Shown here in pieces: positions 37,331-49,100 of a stretch of DNA of 64,000 nucleotides. Position numbers and translations under genes: made by a program. The stretch is taken from positions 1 to 64,000 of the forward strand of contig JAWPHD010001416.1 of the NCBI GenBank assembly GCA_037043455.1. The letters run 5' to 3'. Numbering within the stretch: position 1 is the stretch's first letter; the number at the start of each line of letters is the position of its first letter. The notes under the pieces are model-generated. The model searched no databases. It was not told the DNA's origin and saw only the letters and a list, made by a program, of their open reading frames with translations. The DNA is from Cyrtodaria siliqua (taxonomy: Eukaryota; Mollusca; Bivalvia; Adapedonta; Hiatellidae).

Positions 37331-37710
37331 CTAATTATTATAAATGTTTGTTTCATTTGCTGCATCAATCAATCACTCTTAAACCAACGATCGTAGAAGA
37401 GAATTATCTAATTATACTGTCCTTTTTTTAATTGGTCAAACGCAAAAAATGGTAAAAACTCAAAAACGCGTTTGCAAACTCTGCGCATGCGCTCTACGCG
37501 CGTTTGGAAACTATGCGCATGCGCACGACGCGCGTTTGGAAACGCCCGTTTCAGAGCGTTTGGAAACGGAAAAACTGTGAGCATGCGCACTTTAAGCGTT
37601 TGCAAACCCGTTTTCGGTCGTTTTCCGTTTTTAAACGATAAACGAACGACAAACTGGTTTGAAACGGTAGATAAACGGTAAAACTCGGTAATAAAACGAT
37701 TCGATAGCTG

Positions 37711-39620
37711 TACGTCAATGTTTTATCTCCGGAACTCGGCAGCACCAATTCGTATACTCCAGTTACTTCTGCTGTGGATGATGTTGTTTCCGCACATATC
37801 TCTCGGTACACTACTTTCAAGGCTGGTGTAAACGATAAGCAAAATAAACTGCCTACTACGTACTGGATTCCTAAATTACATAAAAATCCGTATAAGGCTC
37901 GCTTTATTTCGAATTTAAGTGCCTTCACCACAACAAACATCTCCAAACTTTTAACCTCTTGTCTTACCTCCGTTAAAGTTCACGTTAAATTATATTGTGA
38001 TAAAACTAATGAAAACTCTGGGATTAATTTATTTTGGTATATAACAAATTCAGGAGACGTTCTTGATAACATTTTCAATAAAGGTCAAGTTTCATCAATA
38101 AGCACTTATGACTTCTCTACACGATATACAACCTTACCACTTCACCTTATTAAAGACAAGCTAATTTCTCTTATTTAAAAAACATTCGCTAGAAAAAATA
38201 CTACATTTTTTGCTTGTAATAATATTAAAGCGTTTTTTACTAACGGCAGTTTAGACAATCATGCTATGTGGACTTACTATGAAGTTTGTGAAGCACTCAT
38301 CTTCCTATTAGATAATATTTTCGTCAGGTATGGAACCACTGTTTATAGACAAATTGTTGGTATCCCTAAGGGTACGAACTGTGCACCACTTGTCGCAGAT
38401 TTGTTTTTAGTTTGCTATGAAAGAGATTTCATGTTGAGTCTATCACCAGATACCCAGGCAGATGGCATATGGGGTGTATGTCTCTCAACTTATTCGTTTC
38501 TTAAGAGCTTGTACTCGAGTTGAGGACTTTAATATTCGTAATCTTTGTACAACTAAAAAGTTTCTCAATCAGGGTTACCGTTACCATAAACTTCGTAAAA
38601 CCTTTGCACAATTTTATTATCGTAATCCTGATCTTCTTTCCAATATAAAAGTAATTTCAGGACTCTTCTGCGACAAGGACTATCACAACCTGACTTCTAT
38701 GGTGATGTGATTTATTAACTTCTTAAGATTCTTGGTCATGATCACTTTCATACTGTCTTTGTTAAACGTGTTAAAAAGTTTCTCAAAAGAGGTTATGACC
38801 CTATAATTTTGCAACGTACTGCATGCTTGGTGGTTGGCCCTTTTACAGTTCGCCACTATGCTTTCCTCTTTAATTGTACGATGACCGGACAGGCTGTGGA
38901 CCCTATGATGACGCTTACCTAAAGCCCATTGGGACGGTGGCGTTTGATGTTTGTCTATGATCTTTCTTGTCGTGCCCTTAATGGTGTATTCTCTTACTGC
39001 TCTGGTTTATTCTCGTGTTGCTCTGGCTTCTGCCAAGTCAATGAGTACCTTCATTGTGGCTTTCTATGCTATTGTTTTTTTTGTATTATATTTACACGAG
39101 CATATTTGTGTTTTAATTATACTGTCTATTGATGCTGCCTTGTTTGGTAGAGATTATATCTTGGCTGGGATTACTTTATTTACACTGTCCTGTTTTAATG
39201 GGATGACAGTAGGGTAAGTGTGAGGTTTGGTGCACCCTAGAACCGGTTTAAACCCCCCAGTGGCCTACTTTGCCTCTGACCGTTCCAAGGCGGTAGCCCT
39301 ATTGTCATTTGTGTTTGTGATGTCGTTTGCATTCATTATTACTTTTGCCTTCTTGTATGTCTGTTTGCGTGTTTGTTTCTGTGTTTTGTGGTTGACTGTC
39401 CTCCTTGAATGCTACTTTCCCTGTCCGATCCTTTTATATTCCTTTATCTTATTTTATAAAAAGACCCATGACCTTGCACCCATTCTATTGATGGCTTTCG
39501 CAAGAACATGTATAACTAGAATTTCATGTCTCGTACTAAAAACGTTATTCTGCAGAATATTAGCCTAAATGCTAAACAAAACCTACCATCGACAGCGCGA
39601 AACTGACAAATGGGACCAGC
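37711..39620 (+). pseudogene. Penelope-like reverse transcriptase element, copy 1 (broken)
   Basis: Reading frames give YWIPKLHKNPYKARFIS (near 37860), STYDFSTRYTTLPLHLIKDK (near 38100), YRQIVGIPKGTNCAPLVADL (near 38345) and, after a shift, GVYVSQLIRF and RVEDFNIRNLC (38470-38550), then GYRYHKLRKTFAQFYYR. These fit the Penelope-like type of reverse transcriptase: PKLHK, a D-F-S-T block, and G-I-P-x-G-T-N-C-A-P. The catalytic YMDD segment of the sister copy is missing here because sequence between S-P-D-T (38450) and G-V-Y (38470) is deleted. No C-terminal GIY-YIG endonuclease is recognisable. A conserved tail follows 38900. The family assignment is by motif only. Confidence 0.65.
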
Positions 39621-39928
39621 AATTCCTTCTCTTCCTTCTTCCTTTCTACTTCTTGCTATCATTTTTAATCTCCATTGCTAGAACCTAAATTATAGTTGTA
39701 TCTTTTGTATCCTTTTGTTTTATTTAAAACACATAGTATGCTCATAGACCTTCAAGCTCAGCTTGAACAGTCACATAAAAATTCACATTTAACAATGTAT
39801 ACGATGTCCGCCACCTAGGGAAACAGATTCATAAAGGCTCTACGCAATGTAGTTATATTCTTTATAACGATTGTCTCAATATATTTGTAAATATATATAT
39901 ATTTGTTTGAGTAAAATATGTTTAAACT

Positions 39929-39962
<34 letters not shown>

Positions 39963-41955
39963 GAGGCACCATAATTAAACGCTGCTATAGGACATTAATT
40001 ATGGATTATACCTGAGACATGACGTTATTTCTTCACACTTTCTCTTTTTATTACAACAGCAATAAAAGCAACGAAAGCACAGCATATACTTTATTTCACA
40101 CAGGTTACATTTTACATGACAACTACAAGAGCAAAACATAGCAGTTACGTTGCGCGTATTTGACTGGCTTTATTCGTCAACTGTTTTCTTTTCTTTTTCC
40201 GTTAAGCAAGTTTTCTAGTTGACTGTCACAATTTACTGTTTGCTTTATGTACTTTATACGTGGATTTTATAAGATAAAACAGACATTAGGCTGAATATAT
40301 AACTAAAGAGATGTGTTAAGATCCCACATCTATATAAAACACTGTATTGTAAGGTTATTTACCAAAATGTTCTAGTAATTAATAAATAATTTTATATAAA
40401 TACACTAAGAACAAAAACAAGAGAAATACGTATCCTAAGTATTGTTAAAGGAAACACAAGGCGTTAAGTAGGTTATAAATAGTGTTAAGAATGCACGTGG
40501 AATCATGCTTATAATACGGTTCACGCTTGTCAGGGATAAATGTTGAAGACCTTTAATGAACATGAGATAAATGACAGAATGAACATGAGTTCGGGAGCAT
40601 TTTAACTCTCTGCCTGGATAAGCAGTGCCCGGCAACCACACGGGGCTAAAGAAATACTACAAAATGCATTAACTCAAAAGTAAGTTTACAAAAGAGCTTA
40701 TCACTTCAGCCGTTGTAGCTCAAGTACGTATGCACTCTTGTTATAGTAGGAGAGGTGTTCAACTTATAACGTAACACTCTCATTTTGTAACAAATATATT
40801 GACATTCTCGTCAAATATGTTTATTTTAATGGCAAGTCTAATGATTCCTTCGATATAAAACATTATGACATGAACTTTTATGTGCTTCCTAATTTTGCTG
40901 CATCCGTATTTGTGAAAAATCTTCAAATATAAAAATAATTGCAATACAATTTAAAAGGAAAATTCTTGTCAATTGTCGTTTAAGGTTATAGTAGTTTGAT
41001 ATGCCCATGTCTAAGGTAAACATTTGGAATATGCATTTTTTATTTTTTTTGCTATTCGTCGGTTTTCAAGATTTCAACGAAAATTAACATGAAATTTGAC
41101 TTTGAAGAAAATGACTGAATCTTTGAAAACTTCTAGTTCGAAACATCAGCTGCAGGCTTTGTTATGATTTCCTCCTCTATAAAAATAAGAGTATGATAAT
41201 GGACCTTTGGAAACGGAGTTTCATTAATTTCTTACAGCAAAAGAAAGAAAAAATATATAACTTAAGATTTAGGAGCAAACTGTTCTATCATTTTCTAAAT
41301 TCCTAATATTGCGATAAAATTCGAACTTTTAATTCAACATTTATATTTTTGTCTTAAAATAAAACATACAATCATATTTAAATTGCAAACACAGTTTCAA
41401 ACAATTATGATATGCATTTTGTGGAATTATTTGGTTTAAGGTAAAACTCTACTCCAATTGAAACAGATAGGCTTAAAATTGGAAAATAGCATACACCTAA
41501 TTTAAAATGTAATTTAAAACGAACCGCGTGAAATTGGAGATTATTTTTAAATGTATATATTCTAAATGACAGTTTCACATTTTTTATGATAATCACTACC
41601 ACTGATAAATAGCATCTTAAACATAAGTGTTACGTTATAAGATGAACACCTCTCGTACTATCTGAAAGCTTGTAGTGTTACAGTAGTTGTAAAAGAATAC
41701 CATGATCAGCTAATCAAATGCTTTTTTAAATCAACCATTGCAACCACCATGAAAGAACCTTTTGGGAAATTAATTATGTTTAAATTAAATTCAGTGAATT
41801 ATAGAACATCTATCGGTTTAGCATTATTAAAACATTACGGAAACATTCTTGTCTTCAAGATAGCATAGAGCAAAAAAAACAACAAGTTCGATGTGTGTCC
41901 AATTCATTATTGCTACAACAGTGTTCCTCCATATTTAGTACTGGTCGTATTTATT
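39621..41955. other. AT-rich DNA, no gene seen
   Basis: There is a CAA trinucleotide run at 39931-39960. A dispersed module at 40525-40655 (GAAGACCTTTAATGAACATG ... CCCGGCAACCACACGGGG) recurs at 10655-10785. I see no exon or RNA gene. Confidence 0.4.
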
Positions 41956-42416
41956 AAGGTCTCACTACACACTTAGCTCCCTTGCATGTGACTGTAGGAT
42001 GATTCTTACACCATAAAAAGTAGTGGTGTGTTCTTCGGTTTGAGTTATTTTAATAATTGCCCATGGATATTTTCTTTTCTTGTTGCAGGTGAGAAAACAA
42101 TAGTATGAGATTGGATGAACAGCGATTAGACGACACTCACAGCAAAATGTGACACATTTGTGGGTGCTCAAAATGTGTATGAATGTAGGTGCAAACTGTT
42201 TATTGAAAGCCGAAAAGAGTACCTTGACTGCCACCACTCACATTAAAAAAAACAAAAACGGGGCTATGTACCAGATTTTGTGGATTTTTATGAGCAGCAG
42301 TAACTGTGTTTTCCCAAAAAAATGCGTTTATACTGTAAATGCTTGATTCAGAATTGAAAATTGGACTTTACTGCCTATGGCCAACACAGTAAAATCGAAG
42401 TGTGTTGTAAGACCTT
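41956..42416. mobile_element. 461-bp MITE, copy A
   Basis: The ends are AAGGTCTCACTACACACTT and, in reverse complement, AAGGTCTTACAACACACTT. A second copy of identical length lies at 44912-45372 in the same orientation. A 90-codon minus-strand frame spans 41965-42237 in both copies, with roughly four fifths of residues the same. It starts MVAVKVLFSAF and lacks any domain I recognise. TTCTTTTCTTGTTGCAGGTGAG at 42073-42094 is conserved between the copies. A TTAA/TTGA flank hints at TTAA targeting but is not decisive. Confidence 0.75.
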
Positions 42417-44911
42417 GAAGAAACAATCAGCCAGACGCTTTCAGTACAGCTTTCATTGACACAGGTCAATTTCTGAGTTAGATGTTTTCAACTGTGTGAA
42501 AAAGATGAATTGAATATTTTATGATGAAATGCGATGAACTTCAGTTGGATTTGGTCATAAATTAGTGATTTTGCACATGAAAATTGACCATACTTTAATC
42601 AACATGGATTGTTTTGTGTATGCTGTTTGTAGTGAACTCCCAAATCATTTCTGTAATGTCGATATGGATTCCAGGCGATGAAACATCCTGATGAAACGCA
42701 ATATAAATGTTTTCAGTGCATATTTTAGTGCATACACATGTACATGCAGTATCAACTATTCCGCGAAATATGGATATTCGATTGTATTTGCCAAAAAAAG
42801 TTAGTGCTTGCGAGTCGATAAATTGTTTCTGGAAGTTTAGTTCTCGTCTCGGTTGGGTTCAAATGGATACAATGTACTGACACTAAGCCAGGGACATGTT
42901 CACGGAAAGTAGCTTCATATGGCATCTAACAGGTATGTGTTTGTATAGCAAATTCTTTATTTCAGCTATTGACATATTAGAAACATACCCCACCCACTTA
43001 TGCAGTTCAACAGATTTCAAAACCGCTGTTCGGTGTGTCTTATTTTTCGAGAATGTTCATCAAATATGTTTATTAACTTAGTCGCTCTTCCTTGTTTGCT
43101 TTGAAGTTGTGTGAACCTTTTTCGAACCGCTGTGTCTTTTGGGAAGATTTGTCGTTTGCAGTTGCACATTTGTCGAGACACGAAATTGTTTCATGCTTGG
43201 TTTTAGCTGAATGAGGCGTTCGAGCTTTTAGCGTATCCATCTCATTTCTTGTATTCCATTTGTACGCAGGCAATTTGTTCTCTCGTGATATTTTTTCATG
43301 CGCATTTCATACAAATTTCGCATCATGTCAAATAAAAAAACATCCAATATATTGTGTGTCTGTTTATATATAGGGAAAACAATTCCAGACAAAACTTTAA
43401 TGTACTGTTACATTCTTCATCGTCTCTTTTTACGTAAATTAAAAAATGGTGTTAAAAGTGTTTTTGGTTCTGAATTCTGATTATAAATGTTATTTTGCAC
43501 TAAGAAATAAAACTGTGATAATATATGTTTAAATAAAAAAATATGTACGCGAATTACATCATTGCAATTTAAGTGAATTTCGCGTCGCAATAAAACATTA
43601 AATTCTGGTTCTATCATTATTCACGGTAAAGATTGCCTGTGTAGCCAAGATATTTTTTTCGCAGATCTGTACTGAATTCATTTTTGTCATGTTAAGTGTT
43701 GTGCTGCATTACGTATAGTAGTATGCTGCTATCTTTTTCGCTCTGATCCGAATGGTCTGCATTCAATTTGCACTGCTTTGAGTAGGTGTACAGTGTCGTC
43801 TGGAGAAACACTGCAGTCGGTCGCAAGCAGTTGATCACTGATTTTCATTTGGAAAATGTTTTGTGACTGACTGACTGACTGACTGACTGTGACTGACTGT
43901 AATTTGAGATGAATTCAACAACTATGTATAATGCAATGCGGTTCAATGCGATTAATATTCAGTTTCGATATAACATGGAATTGACAGACATTTTATGAAA
44001 TATACCGATTGTTATAATTTTATAGATTTTTAAGCTAAGCGCTGTTCATGTATATTTGGTAGAGTTATCTGTAATGTGATAAGTTCTTGAAACCTAATCT
44101 GTATGCCGGTGGTTTTCGGTTGTTTTTCTGCTTTTCGTAAGTTGTGGTGTCATTTAGTGTTTTCTAGTTAACTCCCCTGCTGGTTTTATGTATTTATTCC
44201 CCTTTTAAAACACTGTTGGGTATATTTTCTGATTTTTCCCTAGATTTTGTTTTGTACAACAGCTAGGTTTTCAAATAGTAATATTTAGCGACATTATTAT
44301 CAATATTGTAATCATGTGCTAAGTAAAGGCCATTTTGTCTTTTTATACAGGAAGCTGGTAGAAGATGCCAATTTGAGAGTTGAAGGGAGGGCTTGTTTTA
44401 TTGGAGCCATGCCTGTGATGACATCAACTTGAATGGCCTTTAATGACATTGTAGGACAGGTAATATAATAAACTATTTTTGACTAGAAAATAAGTCTTAC
44501 CACTACTTCTGTTTCAGAAAGCATCATTTAATAAAAATAAAAAAAATAAAAAATAAAAAATCATATATGGGCATAGGTGAACAATTAATAAATTAAGAAA
44601 CACTGCCTGAAAGACAAACATCACACTTTTTTTAGATTATATACATATCCAACAAAATCCTACAGAATTTAAGAACACAATCTCTTAGAATACAAAAGTT
44701 ACTGAATATTTTCTACTCTTGATACAGATTAAAATTCCTGATTTTTTCGCTCCATGAATATGACACGAAGCATACTGATGCATGTTGCAATTTGAGCCGT
44801 AAACTCATGTAATCTATGACAAAAGTATCTATAATTTTTTTGTGGTTAGATAGTCATCTGTAGTTGTTGCGGTTAGGATTTTGAAGACATGCACACACAT
44901 GAGCCCCCTTG
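42417..44911. other. Spacer between MITE copies, no gene seen
   Basis: A GACT run lies near 43866-43900. An exon-like segment at 44351-44460 lies between TTTTATACAG and GTAATAT and opens KLVEDANLRVEGRACFIG, but it hits a stop soon after. A basic 66-78-codon minus-strand frame at 43073-43310 (from PAYKWNTRNEMDTLKARTP) has no recognisable homology. Neither is called as a gene. Confidence 0.35.
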
Positions 44912-45372
44912 AAGGTCTCACTACACACTTAGCTCCCTTGCATGTGAATGTAGGATGATTCTTACACCATAAGTAGTAGGGGGGTGTTCTGCGGTTTGAG
45001 ATATTTTAATAATTGCCCATGGATATTTTCTTTTCTTGTTGCAGGTGAGAATACAATAGTGTGAGATTGGGTGAACAGCGATTAGACGACTCTGACAGCA
45101 AAGTGTGACACATTTGAGGGTGCTCAACATGTGTATGAATTTAGGTGCAAACTGTTTAGTGAAAGCCGAAAAAAGTAACTTGACTGCCACCACTCAAATT
45201 AAAAAAACAACAAAGTTAACTATGTACCAGATTTTGTGGATTTTTATGAGCAGCAGTAACTGTATTTACCCCAAAAAATACTTTTAGACTGTAAATGCTT
45301 GATTCAGAATGGAAAATTGGACTTTACTGCCTATGGCCAACACAATAAAATCGAAGTGTGTTGTGAGACCTT
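44912..45372. mobile_element. 461-bp MITE, copy B
   Basis: Same ends and length as 41956-42416 (AAGGTCTCACTACACACTT ... AAGTGTGTTGTGAGACCTT). The 90-codon minus-strand frame (44921-45193) and the conserved CAG/GTGAG junction (45042-45049) are both intact. Lying about 340 bp beyond the 3' end of the channel gene, it is not inside the transcript as drawn. Confidence 0.75.
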
Positions 45373-45660
45373 AAGATAATCTAGAAAACAATGCGTGTCA
45401 TTCCCAAATACAAATAAATACAAATAAAACCATTTGTAATGCATTTCTATGGGTGAAAGCATTTGTCAGTAAAAGAAAGTTCATAATCATTAATATTAAT
45501 AACTAACACCGAACACATACGTATCTAACCATGACGTTGAGCTATGACGCCAAAAAAGTGTTGCTGATGTCGGCGTCATTTGCCGTGCAAACCATTTCGA
45601 TGAAAATCATACACAAACTGATTTAAAATATAATATTAAATAAATCCTGCAATCGATAAT

Positions 45661-45666
45661 TTTATT
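45661..45666 (-). terminator. Poly(A) signal of the channel gene
   Basis: TTTATT on the plus strand is AATAAA on the minus strand, about 45 nt past the stop codon at 45711-45713. The exact cleavage site cannot be read. Confidence 0.55.
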
Positions 45667-45710
45667 TGTATTTGTAATGAAAACATGTATGTCTGTATTT
45701 GTTTTGCTAA

Positions 45711-46114
45711 TTATATGAAGTTGGGTTTTTGCATGTTTTCGGTCAGTGCTAGTTCAAACGATATATTCACAACAAAGGTGACGACAGAGAAGAGTACAAA
45801 GCACAGCTTATCCATCATAATGGCCATGTCCTGCCAGTTGACGTCAGAGTAAATCATTTCTCGCACACTTTCAGTATCTGTTTCGTCTACTGATTCTTCG
45901 TTTAGTTGGTCCACTTGCGCTACTTTTATTATGTCCGTTGCCCTTCCAGACACCACTGACGTCTTGCTGCACGTGATATTGGACACACACCTGTATATCC
46001 CCATGGAGATGGAACGCTGTTTCGGCCCGCCTTTTGTGTGGAACATAATGAGAATGAGGACAGTGAACAGGACAGCAACTCCGGCCAAGACAAGTACTAC
46101 ACCCAGGTATAACC
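45711..46114 (-). CDS. Channel gene last exon: TM3, cytoplasmic loop, TM4
   Basis: 404 bp from TTCTATTTTAG to the TAA stop. It encodes LYLGVVLVLAGVAVLFTVLI (TM3), a loop with HTKGGPKQRS and an acidic EESVDETDTESV stretch, then the amphipathic YSDVNWQDMAIMMDK leading into TM4 (LCFVLFSVVTFVVNISFEL) and a short tail ending KPNFI. Confidence 0.9.
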
Positions 46115-49100
46115 CTAAAATAGAAATAATTCGGTGTAAAGATTAAATATAAGTACATATACAACGTGTGGGTGATTTAATTCTTAACTGTAATCTCATA
46201 ATGTATTTATATATATGTATGTGCATACATGTGTATATGTTAACTGTCCTCCGGGCGGATGTACTACTATGTTGGAACGTACGTTATCAGCGTTAGGTTT
46301 TTATATGAAGTGGAGGCATACACTTAACATGACGCCGGTCCTTAGATATCTCCGCCCTATAGCTGATGTCGGAATATATTGGCAATATGTTTTATAATAA
46401 TACTGTTGCACGTGCTATTGTTTGTCGGAGCTATCTAAATGGTTTTATTGGTTAAATAGATAATGATTGACAATTTGCGTCATGTTAATTGATTTGTGTG
46501 TGTCTCATTAGTATAGCTAGGCGAAACGCCGTAATTCGTTTGGAGTTTGTCTGTCCCTGATTTATGGAAGTTGTCTGTCCTTGGTTGTTCGCATGTTTTA
46601 ATTATAAACGTAAATATATGTATGTAGTATCATCGAGTTATTTTCTAGTGAATTAGAAACTGCAGACTTCGGATACCAACAATAACGACTATATCAAATC
46701 AAACGTGATGACATATATCCCTCGGCAATCTAGCGATTGTGAACATATTGATGTCGATCAGCGAGTAATTGTATTACAAATTCCACTTCGAAAACATGGA
46801 GCTGGGTATGGCAATCACTAGTTTCCTATTTGAAAACACGTACATATAACACGATTTCAGATTAAATTTATTATATAATATGCATTTATTGTCCGATATA
46901 TCTAATATATTGACACTATGTTCGTGTTTGTCTATCGACTTTTTAATATGGACGAGTCCAATTGTTCTCCCTTATCTATGAAAAGAGTATGGAAGGAGAT
47001 ATTTGGAAATCGCCAAACACGATAAGTACAAAACATATTGCAGTCGAGGTTTGATTGAGACTGTCCATGAACGGTAGATAAAAAATGCTTGCTATTGTTC
47101 ACGCCTTCTAGCTCCGGTTTGAGCAGAACTCAATATTTAAAATGTCAATACGGTTCGTAATTTTAAGCCATCCTGGTCCCAGTTTCTAACAAAATGCTTA
47201 TCCCTAAACGAGAAAACAATGGGTGAAATATACAAAATGAACTTTAGTTGAAGCAAAGGTTATGAAGCATGCGTTTCACAAAAAAACGGTCAAAAGACTA
47301 AATTAAAAAGTAGACTACTTATCCTAAGGGTGATTATACAATTCTCATAACATTTAAAGGTTGGAGTAGTGGAACCACCTAGTCGAAAAAAAATAAAGTA
47401 AGAAAATAAAAGCAAATTGAGAATGTACCACCGAAATCTGCATATAAATATCGGGCTCAGCGATCTCCAACGATTAGAATGAATATTAGCTCTGATTGCA
47501 AGCACTGGGAGACGGTTTACTGCCGCCACACTGCACAGGCAACGCTACGGTGATATACAAAATAGTATAAATAGAGATATTTGGCAATCGCCAAAGCGAT
47601 TCTGAAGCAATAAGTATGAAATTGTTGTGTATGTACCCAGTACGGAGGTTGTGATGGACGTGGCTGGCAATGTTTCTGCGATGATTGTCATCAACACTGA
47701 CAACGACAGTAGTACTGTCAGAACGAACGACAGCTTCTCACCGGAGCTGACGGGTACAATAAAGACCAACACGATTAAGATGGACATCAGGAACAGGGGC
47801 ATCATTACGTTCAAACTGTAGAATTCTGTTCGACGTTCTGAAAAAAATGGAATTGAATTGAAATAGATGTTACAGTCTCATCAACAGCTAAGGTTATATG
47901 GCGACTTCCCAGTTTCTATTGGTGAAAAGAGACCCTAGGTGCCCCTCCTTGCAATTCTGATACACAGGCTCGAATCCACAGTGGTGAGGGGCAAGTGATT
48001 TCAAGTCCGAGACTCTAACCACTCGGCCACGGAAGCTCACACCCTCCCTTCTACCAGTCCCTTGGAAAAAGGAGGAAATCAAATAGTTCGACGTTCTAAA
48101 ATGGGAAGAAATCAAACTCACTATTCGACATTCTAGACAAGGAAGAGACAGTAAGGCACATTTAGACATTATAACAAAGGAAGAAATCAAACGTTTAGCA
48201 CAGTTATACTTTCTTAAAAGAGACGCAAATGGGCATGAACATCTCACATGCAAGCATATTACGGGTATACTATACTGTTGAGGACGACAAACTGACAAAA
48301 TAATATGTACTTTGGACCTTAGGAAACACATGTTATAAATCTCTGTATAAAACTTTGTACACTCTGGGCATGTCAATATTTACCTTGGGGATATAATTGA
48401 AACAAGCACTAGTCTAAGATGTAATTTGTTTTGAAAATACTACCATCAGCATATGTACAATGGTTCTTCAGAAAGATACCTTTCTACTATTTGCACTGAT
48501 ATTCAATATACAAACATAAAAGACTGTGGCAAAGGTCAGAGTTTACCTCAAAAAATGTATTAGGTTAATAAGGTCAGGTCATAACAAGTGGATATGATAT
48601 CACTCATTAAAAATAATGTTATTCATATATAAACCTGTCAGAATTGGCAATGGGTAAAGTTCTCGCAAACCTTGGCCATGGGTTCCTGTGTAATTTATGA
48701 GTAATCTATGGGAGCACATCTGCTTTACTTACAAGTTGGCTCAAATATCTAGTGAAGCCATTGACAGATCTGCCACACTCTCACTTGAATCACTATAAAC
48801 TGTCAGTGAGTTTAACTAATGTAAATGATTCGTAAACATGCTTCTAATAGGATAAAACTCAGTGTGATATAGAATGTCACAGTGAACACAAATGATTTAC
48901 CCATGGTGATCCAGAACTCGAGCTGTGGATAAAACAAGACGGTGCCATGACTCGTTACTTTCGTCAAATTCTTGTCCTGAAGTCTCGTCTCGATTATCAC
49001 CCACTCTCCATGGCGTCTAAGTAAAGCAAGTAAGCGTTGATTGCAAACAATCACAGCATAACATGTGTACAGAGTATGTCATTAATCTAAATTGATAGGT

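Larger units (their letters stand above)
28493..37710 (-). mobile_element. Large TIR element, copy 2 (9218 bp, inverted)
   Basis: The left end CAGCTATAGAACCGTTTTAT and the right end (reverse complement CAGCTATCGAATCGTTTTAT) are flanked by TA on each side (28491-28492, 37711-37712). Read on the minus strand it is colinear with 1555-8879. Anchors include 8100-8200 with 29540-29660, 7228-7557 with 30220-30545, 3700-4060 with 33560-34090, and 2690-2900 with 34830-35080. It is longer than copy 1 because of a MITE (29130-29460), a SINE (31826-32060), a different central block (32276-33571) and an internal duplication (35875-37330). The 109-codon frame of copy 1 is disrupted here, so no shared protein is supported. 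Confidence 0.8.

Noticed and set aside
37551..37946. 131-codon minus-strand frame
   Set aside because: It runs from the large element's end into antisense of the Penelope-like reverse transcriptase. The sense strand carries the recognisable motifs.
47290..47529. Minus-strand 79-codon frame between TM2 and TM3 exons
   Set aside because: It lies wholly within an intron. The TM2 and TM3 exons join in phase without it, and it shows no channel motif.
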